A stretch of DNA of 14,814 bases from Gallionellaceae bacterium (GTDB lineage Bacteria; Pseudomonadota; Gammaproteobacteria; Burkholderiales; Gallionellaceae): NCBI GenBank assembly GCA_003151655.1, contig PLYB01000092.1, positions 205-15,018 on the forward strand, written 5' to 3'. The notes beneath the pieces were generated by a model. The model saw only the letters and a list, made by a program, of their open reading frames with translations, had not been told where the DNA came from and made no database searches. How positions within the stretch are numbered: position 1 is the first letter of the stretch; every line of letters begins with the position of its first letter. Shown here piece after piece: positions 7,431 to 13,898 of this stretch. The position numbers were made by a program, and so were the translations under genes.

Positions 7431-7493
7431 ATCGCTCGATGAATCGATCTCCTACAGTGTGCACTTTTGTAGGAGCCCGATTCATCGGGCGAT
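7431..7493. repeat. REP/BIME-like imperfect palindrome
   Basis: Arms of 26 bases (7431-7456 and 7468-7493) match at 23 positions in inverted orientation around an 11-base centre. The right arm reads TGTAGGAGCCCGATTCATCG and onward, with its own inner hairpin CCCGAT-TC-ATCGGG. This layout, two inverted REP units each with a small hairpin, is that of a BIME. From memory, TGTAGGAGC-type repeats are common in pseudomonads and other proteobacteria and are mobilised by RAYT transposases; no such gene is in the window. Confidence 0.75.
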
Positions 7494-7692
7494 TGGCGGT
7501 CATGAAAAGTGCGTTAATCCACAACCGTTCCTAGTTGGCGACTATGTTTATTAGCTGATCAAAATAGCAACTCTAGTTACGGGCATAGCCTTGTTTTTCG
7601 AATTAAATTTCAGGAATGGCGCGAATTCCAGAAAACCTATTAGTTTTGCTAGGGTGTCAAAAGGATACCTGTATGCCACAATGCGGTAATAG

Positions 7693-7761
7693 GGTTGCTT
7701 GCGACTTGTCGCGCATTTGATCGAGTAGTCGGACGGATAGTGCGACTCAGAAGTCGCAACC
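7693..7761. repeat. Nested palindromic sequence
   Basis: GGTTGC...GACTT at 7693-7706 pairs with AAGTC...GCAACC at 7751-7761, leaving a four-base bulge. Two smaller hairpins sit within it: GCGAC-TT-GTCGC at 7701-7712 and GCGACT...AGTCGC at 7743-7757. The sequence can therefore fold either as one long stem or as two separate hairpins. Confidence 0.55.
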
Positions 7762-7816
7762 ATCAAGGCGGGCGAGCGCAATATTAATGTTATGGGGTGT
7801 TCATTTACGCTAGTGA

Positions 7817-7843
7817 TTGATATGAGCCAGTTCTACATATAAA
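7817..7843 (+). promoter_or_regulatory. Candidate promoter of the two-gene unit
   Basis: TTGATA (7817-7822) and TATAAA (7838-7843) are separated by 15 bases, shorter than the ideal 17. The region is AT-rich, which raises the chance of a false match. The -10 overlaps the left inverted repeat at 7842-7857. Confidence 0.3.
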
Positions 7844-7857
7844 TGCGTTAGGCAATT
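7842..7857 (+). repeat. Left flanking inverted repeat with attC-like core
   Basis: AATGCGTTAGGCAATT matches the reverse complement of 8707-8722 at 14 of 16 positions. It contains GTTAGGC (7847-7853), which fits the GTTRRRY core of integron attC sites. It lies 30 bases upstream of the first gene of the unit. No partner core that would complete an attC site was found in the 140 bases to its left. Confidence 0.6.
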
Positions 7858-7887
7858 TATACGGAACGGATCAACAAGGAGAAAACA

Positions 7888-8289
7888 ATGAAACTTACTG
7901 AGGTTCATAAAATCTTGGAAGAATCGTCGCAAGAAGATTGGATTGTAGATGACGAAACTGGTTCGTTTACCTACAAAAATGATTTGAACTTGCATATAGA
8001 TAGGGCTGATTATGACTCATTTAGAGAATTTAATGAGCCATGGGCAACATCCCATCCAGACCCGCACGCTGCATCAGTAGAATATGTCGTTAAATATGGG
8101 ACATCATTTGTAGATAAATACACATTGGTCTCCGTGGATGGACATAGAGCCACCCTCCCAATGCCAAAATCGATTAATGATCTTCGCGTTACTAAATCTG
8201 ATGTCAACTTCGCAAAAATAGTGGATATTGGCAATCGAGTTGACGAATATCTAGGCAGGGCACAGCTACAGGTCGTAGATAATGAGTAA
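7888..8289 (+). CDS. Hypothetical protein, first gene of the two-gene unit
   Basis: This 133-residue protein has no signal peptide or membrane segment, so it is probably cytoplasmic. I do not recognise the family. It is acidic and rich in aromatic residues near the N-terminus (EESSQEDWIVDDE, FREFNEPW), with a middle that looks like alternating beta strands (VEYVVKYG, KYTLVSVDG) and a helical end (KIVDIGNRVDEYLG). The start is secure: AAGGAG at 7876-7881 lies six bases before the ATG. Its base composition is visibly more AT-rich than that of hemH or mltD, suggesting acquisition from elsewhere. It overlaps the next gene by eight bases, so the two are almost certainly co-translated and likely work together. 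Confidence 0.85.
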   Translation: MKLTEVHKILEESSQEDWIVDDETGSFTYKNDLNLHIDRADYDSFREFNEPWATSHPDPHAASVEYVVKYGTSFVDKYTLVSVDGHRATLPMPKSINDLRVTKSDVNFAKIVDIGNRVDEYLGRAQLQVVDNE

Positions 8290-8716
8290 AGACCGTAGCG
8301 CAATTTTGGACTATATCAAGACAGCCAAGCCTAGAAGTAGTGGGCATAAAATCTTGAGCCAGGATGAGTTCCTCGGAGGCAACGTTGCGGAGATTGAATA
8401 TAGTGTCGAGGGAAAAACCGTAACGCAGTGGGTAATTGTTACAAAGCAGCATAAAGGATACGCCGACACAGAAAGTCAACTCATACAGCAAATGGAAAGT
8501 GCCAGTAATAAAGATCGAAAAAGATTTGATTTGATTAACCAAGTTTTCAACATTGCTGGCTTAATTGCACTTATTTTAGTTTGTGCCTCTGTGTATCTCA
8601 CCATAAAAACGCAAGATGGAAATATTCCAGAGCATTTAAAAGCATCAGTCTTGACCATAATTGGCTTCTACTTTGGTGGTTTGGTTAAAGGGAAGAAAAA
8701 TCAGGCAAGTGCCTAA
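8282..8716 (+). CDS. Hypothetical two-helix membrane protein, second gene of the unit
   Basis: This 144-residue protein is of unknown function. Residues 1-80 form a soluble, charged part with a short beta-rich stretch (AEIEYSVEGKTVTQWVIVTK) and a helix. Two membrane segments follow, about 88-108 (VFNIAGLIALILVCASVYL) and about 119-135 (LKASVLTIIGFYFGGLV), joined by a short loop, with a basic tail (KGKKN). The ATG at 8282 lies inside the last codons of the previous gene in another frame and has only a weak ribosome-binding site, pointing to translational coupling. The stop codon lies within GCCTAAC, the attC-like core of the right inverted repeat, as is common for integron cassette genes. A small soluble partner plus a two-helix membrane protein also resembles some toxin or defence pairs, but nothing in the sequence proves that. 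Confidence 0.83.
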   Translation: MSKDRSAILDYIKTAKPRSSGHKILSQDEFLGGNVAEIEYSVEGKTVTQWVIVTKQHKGYADTESQLIQQMESASNKDRKRFDLINQVFNIAGLIALILVCASVYLTIKTQDGNIPEHLKASVLTIIGFYFGGLVKGKKNQASA

Positions 8717-8722
8717 CCCATT
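8707..8722 (-). repeat. Right flanking inverted repeat with attC-like core
   Basis: AAGTGCCTAACCCATT is the inverted partner of 7842-7857, with two mismatches. It includes GCCTAAC (8711-8717), which fits the RYYYAAC core of integron attC sites, and spans the stop codon of the second gene. A GTTRRRY core that would complete an attC site was not found in the bases that follow. Confidence 0.6.
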
Positions 8723-8724
8723 AA

Positions 8725-8765
8725 AGAACAATAGGGGACAGCCACGGTTTCCGGAACTATGTTCT
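8725..8765. repeat. Hairpin repeat containing GGGGACAGCCACGGTTTCC
   Basis: AGAACAATAG at the left pairs with CTATGTTCT at the right, with one bulged base, around a GC-rich centre that can pair further (GG-CC contacts). From memory, the central GGGGACAGCCACGG motif recurs as an interspersed repeat in many proteobacteria; this could not be checked here. It sits between the converging two-gene unit and hemH and might serve as a stem that limits read-through. Confidence 0.5.
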
Positions 8766-8791
8766 GTTCTCTAAGTTTTCTGAGTGTCACC

Positions 8792-9889
8792 TCAAGAACG
8801 AACGACTGCCTGCATAGCCAGAGCACGTAAACGGCTTTGTTCAAGCTGGGCTTCATCCGGCGTGTCCAGCCAGCCTTGCAGGTTGCTTAGCACCAAATCG
8901 CCGAGTGCCTGTATCCAGTCGGGGCGCTCGTTAAGGCAGGGGATGTAGTGATAATCGCCGCCACCCGCATGTTGAAATTCTGCTTTGCCTTCCATGGCGA
9001 TTTCTTCCAGCGTTTCCAGACAATCTGCCACGAAGCCGGGGCAAACCACATCCACCCGCTTGGTTCCCGACTTCCCTAATGCTTGCAATGTGGTTGTGGT
9101 GTAGGGTTTGATCCATTCGGTTTTACCGAAGCGCGATTGGAAGCTGATGACGTATTCTTCCGCACTCAAGCCGAGTTCTTCGGCAATCAGGCGACCGCTT
9201 TTGAGGCATTCGCAATGATAGGGGTCGCCTTTTTCCAGCGTGAAATTCGGCACACCATGAAAGCTCATCACCAGCTTGTCGGGGCGACCGTGCATTGCCC
9301 AGTAGTCGCGGATGTTTTGTGCGGACGCTTTGATATATCCCGCATTGTCGTGAAAGTGTTTGATGGTGCGGATGGCGGGCATGTTGCGCATATGCAGCAA
9401 CTCTTTGAAGACGGCATCCAACGCGGTCGCCGAGGAGCTGGCCGCATATTGCGGATAGAGCGGCAGTAGCAGGATGCGTTGGCAATTTTGTGTTTTAAGT
9501 TTTTTCAGTACGCTGGCGACAGAAGGATTGCCGTAGCGCATGGCGTAATCCACGACGAGCGCCGTATCGCCTAGGTTGGCTTGAAGGTGCTGTTGCAGCA
9601 GGCGAGTTTTGCGTTCGGTATAAACCTTGAGAGGGGAACTTTCACCCATCCAGATACTGGCATACTTGCTGGCGGATTTTTTAGGGCGCGTGTTGAGAAT
9701 GATGCCGTTGAGAATCAGCCACCAAGCTAATCGTGGAATCTCTACCACGCGCGGGTCACTCAGGAATTCTTTCAGATAAGGACGAACGGCTTGAGTTGTT
9801 GGCGCTTCCGGTGTGCCCAGATTAATGAGCAACACGGCGGTTTTTTCTGCGGTGCCGTGGGTGTAGATGGGTTCGGTTTGGTAGGTCAT
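8792..9889 (-). CDS. hemH: Ferrochelatase
   Basis: This enzyme inserts ferrous iron into protoporphyrin IX, the last step of protohaem synthesis, at the inner face of the cytoplasmic membrane. The 365 residues are a normal length. Family features are VLLINLGTPEAP at the N-terminus, YASIWMGESSPLKVYTE, the catalytic-histidine motif MSFHGVPN (His211), the paired cysteines of DPYHCECLK, and FQSRFGKTEWIKPYT with the conserved Glu258. The start at 9889 (MTYQTEP) is chosen over an in-frame ATG at 9934, because the 15 extra residues would be read from the repeat element at 9900-10014. The ribosome-binding site is weak. It lies downstream of hrcA on the same strand, an order I know from other betaproteobacteria, where grpE-dnaK often follow; they do not here. 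Confidence 0.97.
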   Translation of the reverse strand: MTYQTEPIYTHGTAEKTAVLLINLGTPEAPTTQAVRPYLKEFLSDPRVVEIPRLAWWLILNGIILNTRPKKSASKYASIWMGESSPLKVYTERKTRLLQQHLQANLGDTALVVDYAMRYGNPSVASVLKKLKTQNCQRILLLPLYPQYAASSSATALDAVFKELLHMRNMPAIRTIKHFHDNAGYIKASAQNIRDYWAMHGRPDKLVMSFHGVPNFTLEKGDPYHCECLKSGRLIAEELGLSAEEYVISFQSRFGKTEWIKPYTTTTLQALGKSGTKRVDVVCPGFVADCLETLEEIAMEGKAEFQHAGGGDYHYIPCLNERPDWIQALGDLVLSNLQGWLDTPDEAQLEQSRLRALAMQAVVRS

Positions 9890-9899
9890 GATCGGGATT

Positions 9900-10014
9900 T
9901 CACCACAGAGACACAGAGACACAGAGAAAGTCAAAACAAAATTCAGGATGAAGGAGATGGAAGGTCGCTTGTGGCATTGTTTTTCTCTGTGCCTCTGTGT
10001 CTCTGTGGTTCATG
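9900..10014. repeat. CACAGAGA inverted-repeat element, copy 3
   Basis: The 27-base arms at 9903-9929 and 9982-10008 are complementary with one mismatch and enclose a 52-base centre. The right edge ends in TTCATG, as in copy 1. It starts four bases beyond the hrcA stop and ends about 10 bases before the hemH start, filling the gap between them. Its arm extends the hemH reading frame upstream as a spurious N-terminus. Confidence 0.9.
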
Positions 10015-10017
10015 GTT

Positions 10018-11037
10018 TTAATGTTGCGACAGCGCATTGCTCAATAGTTTTGCCGTGATGTCCACAATCGGCACTACGCGTTCGTAATTCATCCGTTTGG
10101 GGCCGACTACCGCCAGCGTGCCGATGATTTTATCGTTGGCGGCATAAGGCGCGCTGACCACGCTGCATTCGTCCAGTCCGATCAAGCCGGATTCGTTGCC
10201 GACAAAAATATGTACGCCGGGCGCGTTGCGGCTCGCGTTCAGCAATTGCAACAACTCGGTTTTTTGTTCGAATACGTTGAACACGCCGCGCAACCGATTC
10301 ATGTTGGCGGCGAGGTCGTTGCTGTTAAGCAGGTTGCGTTCGCCGCTGATCACATAGTCTTCCTGCTTGCGTGCGATCACCGCGTCGCTGGCCGCCATCG
10401 CAGCACTCATCAGGGCGGTGAGTTCATGTTGCAACTGGTGCAATTCGTTTTGCACGCGCTGGTGGATGTCGGCAAACGAGCAGTCGGCATAATGCTGGCT
10501 CAAAAAATTTCCCGCTTCGGTCAACTGTGATTGCGTGTAGTCCTTGTGCGTCACCAGCACGCGATTTTCTACTTCGCCATCCGGCATGACGATGATGAGC
10601 AAGACGCGTGTTTCGGAGAGACGTAGAAATTCGATCTGGCGTACGGTGATGGTCGCGCGCATAGGCGTGGCGACTACTCCGGCGAAGTGCGTTAACTCGG
10701 ATAACAGGTTGGAGGCCTGCGTGATCAAGCGCGTAGTGTTGTCCGGTTTGAGCTGGCTCTCAAGTTGTTGCACATGCGCGCTGTCCAAGGGCTGCACTAC
10801 CATCAGCGTGTCGATGAATAAGCGATAACCCAACGCGGTCGGCACGCGCCCGGCAGAGGTGTGCGGGCTGAGTACCAGACCCATTTCCTCAAGGTCGGAC
10901 ATGACGTTGCGGATAGTGGCGGAGCTCACGTCCAGCCCGGAGTGTTGTTGCAGCGCGCGCGAACCGACGGGTTGTCCATCGCTGATATAGCGTTCAACCA
11001 GAGTTTTTAACAGGATTTGCGCGCGGTCATTAAGCAT
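10018..11037 (-). CDS. hrcA: Heat-inducible transcription repressor HrcA
   Basis: This DNA-binding repressor of class I heat-shock genes (groESL, often dnaK) binds the CIRCE operator and depends on GroEL for folding. The 339 residues fit the family. The N-terminal winged helix (about residues 1-75) contains LVERYISDGQPVGSRAL, SSATIRNVMSDLEEMG and SPHTSAGRVPTALGYR, all characteristic; a GAF-like domain follows, ending in the typical GTLAVVGPKRMNYERVVPIV. The start is set at 11037 (MLNDRAQ), matching the usual N-terminus; an ATG at 11064 in frame would add nine residues. No ribosome-binding site precedes it. A TAAAAT box with an upstream TG lies 8-13 bases before the ATG, so the message may have almost no leader. 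hemH follows after repeat copy 3. Confidence 0.97.
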   Translation of the reverse strand: MLNDRAQILLKTLVERYISDGQPVGSRALQQHSGLDVSSATIRNVMSDLEEMGLVLSPHTSAGRVPTALGYRLFIDTLMVVQPLDSAHVQQLESQLKPDNTTRLITQASNLLSELTHFAGVVATPMRATITVRQIEFLRLSETRVLLIIVMPDGEVENRVLVTHKDYTQSQLTEAGNFLSQHYADCSFADIHQRVQNELHQLQHELTALMSAAMAASDAVIARKQEDYVISGERNLLNSNDLAANMNRLRGVFNVFEQKTELLQLLNASRNAPGVHIFVGNESGLIGLDECSVVSAPYAANDKIIGTLAVVGPKRMNYERVVPIVDITAKLLSNALSQH

Positions 11038-11044
11038 GGCGGGT

Positions 11045-11055
11045 ATTTTAGCACT
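11045..11055 (-). promoter_or_regulatory. Candidate extended -10 of hrcA overlapping a CIRCE-like half-site
   Basis: On the minus strand, AGTGCTAAAAT contains TAAAAT (11045-11050) preceded by TGC, an extended -10 form. Including the preceding C it also contains CAGTGCTAA, eight of nine bases of one CIRCE arm (GAGTGCTAA). The other CIRCE arm is not present at the proper spacing. Confidence 0.3.
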
Positions 11056-11099
11056 GCCCGACATCCGGCTGTGTTGAAGGTTTTGTTATTGTCGGGCAG
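11054..11099. promoter_or_regulatory. Inverted repeat in the hrcA-nadK divergent promoter region
   Basis: CTGCCCGAC (11054-11062) and GTCGGGCAG (11091-11099) are exact reverse complements, 28 bases apart, between the two divergent start codons. The right arm falls within the spacer of the nadK promoter candidate and the left arm just upstream of the hrcA -10. That placement fits an operator for a regulator serving both genes, although no regulator is known to me. Confidence 0.4.
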
Positions 11100-11111
11100 C
11101 TATGGTTTAAT
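11083..11111 (+). promoter_or_regulatory. Candidate sigma-70 promoter of nadK
   Basis: TTGTTA (11083-11088) and TTTAAT (11106-11111) are separated by 17 bases. The expected transcription start, about seven bases past the -10, falls at or one base before the ATG at 11119, so the transcript may be leaderless. Confidence 0.4.
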
Positions 11112-11118
11112 CTCGCCC

Positions 11119-11991
11119 ATGAATTTATCCTTCAAAACTATCGCGTTGATCGGCAAGTACAAGACTCCTGCAATTGCGGAGCCTTTGTTGCGTTTGGCGG
11201 GCTTTCTTGCCGGGAAAGGTGTCGTGGTAGTGGTGGACAGCCTCACGGCGGAACATCTCGGGCAGCATCCTTATCGGGTGTTGTCGCTCAACGAAATGAA
11301 AGATGTCGTTGATTTGGCCATCGTGATGGGCGGTGACGGCACCATGCTCAACATCGCGCGCACTCTGGCTCCATTTGGCATTCCTCTGGTGGGGGTGAAT
11401 CAGGGACGGCTTGGTTTTCTGACCGACCTGTCGCTGGAATCGATGAAGCGCAGTCTCTCGGCGATGTTGCAGGGGGAATTCGTCACCGAAAAGCGCATGC
11501 TGTTGGCGGTGCGGGTGTTGCGTGACAATGTCGAGATTTGCTCGGCCTCGGCTTTCAACGAGATGGTGATACATCGCAGCAATATCGACAGCATGATCGA
11601 GTGCGAAGTTCGCATCAACGGCGAATACCTGTATACCCAGCGCGCCGACGGGCTGATCGTTTCGACCCCGACCGGTTCAACTGCTTACGCGCTGTCTGCC
11701 GGCGGGCCGATTATTCATCCGGCATTGGATGTGGTGGCTCTGGTACCGGTATGCCCGCACACTTTGAGCAATCGTCCGATCGTCGTGAGCGGGGAATCGG
11801 AGATACAAGTTTTGATGCACCGCACCGGCGATGTGCATGTGCGCTTTGATAGTCACGGCCATTTCGATTTGCAGTTGAATGACACGCTGATCGTTTCCCG
11901 CCACAAAGATTTGGTGCATCTGTTGCATCCGGCGGGTCACAGTTACTACCACACGCTACGCGAAAAACTGCTCTGGAATAAATCGTTATAA
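11119..11991 (+). CDS. nadK: NAD kinase
   Basis: This cytoplasmic enzyme phosphorylates NAD to NADP, the only route to NADP. The 290 residues match bacterial NadK. Seen in the sequence are the nucleotide-binding GGDGT (71-75) followed by MLNIARTL and VNQGRLGFLTD; the substrate-binding FNE (146-148); and TPTGSTAYALSAGGPIIHP (from 183). The start is taken at 11119 (MNLSFKTIALIGKYKTP), the usual beginning; longer in-frame starts would read back across the divergent promoter region into hrcA. No ribosome-binding site precedes it. recN begins directly after the stop codon, with no base between, so the two are co-transcribed and probably translationally coupled. Confidence 0.97.
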   Translation: MNLSFKTIALIGKYKTPAIAEPLLRLAGFLAGKGVVVVVDSLTAEHLGQHPYRVLSLNEMKDVVDLAIVMGGDGTMLNIARTLAPFGIPLVGVNQGRLGFLTDLSLESMKRSLSAMLQGEFVTEKRMLLAVRVLRDNVEICSASAFNEMVIHRSNIDSMIECEVRINGEYLYTQRADGLIVSTPTGSTAYALSAGGPIIHPALDVVALVPVCPHTLSNRPIVVSGESEIQVLMHRTGDVHVRFDSHGHFDLQLNDTLIVSRHKDLVHLLHPAGHSYYHTLREKLLWNKSL

Positions 11992-13653
11992 ATGCTTAAA
12001 TTTCTTAGTATTCGCGACTTCGTTATTGTTGCTTCTCTCGAACTGGATTTTTCTGCGGGCTTTACCGCGTTGACCGGCGAGACTGGGGCGGGTAAATCGA
12101 TTTTGATCGATGCGCTGTCGTTGGCTCTGGGCGAGCGGGGCGATGGCAGCATGGTGCGCGCCGGTTGCGAGCGTGCCGAGATTAGTGCCGAATTCGATAC
12201 TGCACAGTTGCCGCTGTTGCAAAGCTGGTTGAAAGAGCAAGAACTCGATGGCGACGAAGATGTGTGTTTGCTGCGCCGCACACTTGATGCCGGAGGACGT
12301 TCGCGCGGTTTTATCAATGGCCGCAGCGCGACTTTGCAACAAATGCGCGAAGCGGGGGAGCATCTGCTGGATATTCACGGGCAGCATGCACATCAATCGT
12401 TATTGCGTCAGGATGCGCAGCGTGATTTGCTCGATAGTCACGCCGGTTTAAATACCCAGGCGGAAGATGTCGCCGCCAGTTTTAAAGCCTGGCAGACATT
12501 GCATCGTCGTCGCGTGCAATTGGAGCAAAATGCCGAGGCCGTAGCGTCCGAACGCGAGTTGCTGTCGTTCCAGCGCCGAGATCTGGAGACGCTGAATTTT
12601 TCTGTGGCAGAGTGGAATGCTTTGCAGGCGGATCATCAACGTTTATCGCATGCGGCAAGTTTGCTGGAGACAGCGCAGTTCGGGGTGGAGGTGTTAAGTG
12701 AAGCGGATAGTGCTTGTCTCGCGCAACTGAATGCGCTCACCGCACGTTTGCGTGCCGGATTGGAATTCGATAGCGGGTTGCAAGATACGCTGACTATTTT
12801 GGAAAGCGCGCAGAACGAATTGCAGGAAGCGGTTTATGCGTTGCGTCATTATCAGCAGAAACTTGATGCCGACCCGCAACAGTTGCGCGAACAAGAGCGG
12901 CGTATCGCCGATGTGATGGAGGCCGCGCGCAAGTACCGTGTGCCCGCCGAGCAGTTGCCGCAAGCCTTGGGTGGCATTGTCGCACGTCTGGATGAGCTGG
13001 GCGGTAGTGCCGATCTGGACGAGTTGGCGCAGCAGGATAAAGCGGCTCAGACGGTTTATCTGGCCGCAGCCAACAAGCTGAGCGCGGCGCGAGTCAAGGC
13101 GGCCAAGATATTATCCGACGAGATTACTACTGCAATGCAGGCGCTGGCGATGCAGGGCGGGCAATTCGCTGTGGCATTATTGCCGCTGGGCGAAGGCAAT
13201 GTGCATGGACTGGAGACGGTCGAATTTCAGGTGGCGGCGAATCAGGGGACGCCCTTGCGCAATTTGGCTAAGGTCGCTTCCGGCGGCGAATTGTCGCGCA
13301 TCAGCCTGGCGATCCAGGTGGCGGCCAGCCGCGCCGCCACCGTGCCGACGCTGATCTTTGACGAAGTGGATAGCGGTATCGGCGGACGCGTGGCGGAGAT
13401 CGTCGGCGCGCTGCTCAAGCAACTGGGGCGTCGTCATCAGGTGATGTGTGTCACCCATTTGCCGCAAGTGGCGGCGCAGGCCGATGCGCAATGGCAGGTT
13501 AGCAAAGCGGCGCAAAACGGCTTCACCCTGAGCAATATCCGCGTACTGGCACAGGGTGAGCGTATCGAAGAAATCGCCCGCATGTTGGGCGGGGTGACCA
13601 TCACCGACACCACGCGTAAACATGCGGCAGAAATGTTAGGTATCGCGGCTTGA
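11992..13653 (+). CDS. recN: DNA repair protein RecN
   Basis: RecN is an SMC-like ATPase that acts at DNA double-strand breaks together with RecA. The 553 residues are a typical length. The Walker A motif GETGAGKS is at 29-36, followed by the family stretch FINGRSATLQQMREAGEHLLDIHGQH cut by a Q-loop. A long heptad-rich coiled-coil middle (about 150-370) leads to the ABC signature SGGELSR (430-436) and Walker B LIFDEVD (454-460), then THLPQVAAQAD. Its ATG abuts the nadK stop (TAAATG), an arrangement familiar from betaproteobacteria and gammaproteobacteria. No SOS box was seen upstream of nadK, so LexA control is not supported here. Confidence 0.97.
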   Translation: MLKFLSIRDFVIVASLELDFSAGFTALTGETGAGKSILIDALSLALGERGDGSMVRAGCERAEISAEFDTAQLPLLQSWLKEQELDGDEDVCLLRRTLDAGGRSRGFINGRSATLQQMREAGEHLLDIHGQHAHQSLLRQDAQRDLLDSHAGLNTQAEDVAASFKAWQTLHRRRVQLEQNAEAVASERELLSFQRRDLETLNFSVAEWNALQADHQRLSHAASLLETAQFGVEVLSEADSACLAQLNALTARLRAGLEFDSGLQDTLTILESAQNELQEAVYALRHYQQKLDADPQQLREQERRIADVMEAARKYRVPAEQLPQALGGIVARLDELGGSADLDELAQQDKAAQTVYLAAANKLSAARVKAAKILSDEITTAMQALAMQGGQFAVALLPLGEGNVHGLETVEFQVAANQGTPLRNLAKVASGGELSRISLAIQVAASRAATVPTLIFDEVDSGIGGRVAEIVGALLKQLGRRHQVMCVTHLPQVAAQADAQWQVSKAAQNGFTLSNIRVLAQGERIEEIARMLGGVTITDTTRKHAAEMLGIAA

Positions 13654-13676
13654 GGTATCATACGAGACGAAAACTT

Positions 13677-13748
13677 AACCCCTCCCAACCTCCCCTTGTC
13701 AGGGGAGGAGCTAACTGCCTCCCCCTGACAAGGGGGACTGAGGGGGTT
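13677..13748. repeat. Large G/C-rich palindrome downstream of recN
   Basis: The left arm (13677-13708) and right arm (13718-13748) are imperfect inverted copies, each with an inner hairpin (CCCCTTGTCAGGGG and CCCCCTGACAAGGGGG). The sequence continues as TTATTTTT on the plus strand, so besides being a repeat it could end transcription of nadK-recN. Confidence 0.7.
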
Positions 13749-13770
13749 ATTTTTGATGTTACAAACTACT

Positions 13771-13824
13771 AGGGGGCTTTATGCCAATGCAAAATCCCCC
13801 TTAGTCCCCCTTTGCGAAGGGGGA
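13771..13824. repeat. Second G/C-rich palindromic repeat, upstream of bamE
   Basis: The hairpin TCCCCCTT-TGCG-AAGGGGGA (13805-13824) is preceded by AGGGGG (13771-13776), which can pair with CCCCCT at 13796-13801. It shares the TTAGTCCCCCTT style of the palindrome at 13677-13748, so the two are probably copies of one repeat family. Confidence 0.6.
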
Positions 13825-13898
13825 AATTAGCTGGTTTCAAAATAGGTAAATCTGCGGATAAGTTTTCGGTTTATGGTTTTAATTGAAGGTATAAATTC

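Larger units (their letters stand above)
7291..7887. other. Intergenic region with repeats, upstream of mltD and of the two-gene unit
   Basis: These 597 bases have no convincing gene. The left part holds the mltD promoter candidate, a GGGGA/TCCCC hairpin (7365-7369 with 7377-7381) and the REP-like palindrome at 7431-7493. The middle is more AT-rich. A nested palindrome occupies 7693-7761. The right end holds a promoter candidate, the left copy of the inverted repeat at 7842-7857, and a strong ribosome-binding site at 7876-7881. Short minus-strand frames here overlap repeats or the neighbouring gene and look like chance. Confidence 0.6.

Noticed and set aside
7551..7995. Two minus-strand frames of 60-80 codons upstream of and overlapping the two-gene unit
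   Set aside because: One runs through the nested palindrome, the other overlaps the ribosome-binding site and start of the first gene; neither has support of its own.
9890..9934. Longer hemH start giving 15 extra residues
   Set aside because: The extra codons are read from the CACAGAGA repeat arm and do not resemble ferrochelatase; the ATG at 9889 gives the normal N-terminus.
11046..11073. Full CIRCE operator at hrcA
   Set aside because: Only one arm is close to consensus; the second arm is missing at the nine-base spacing.
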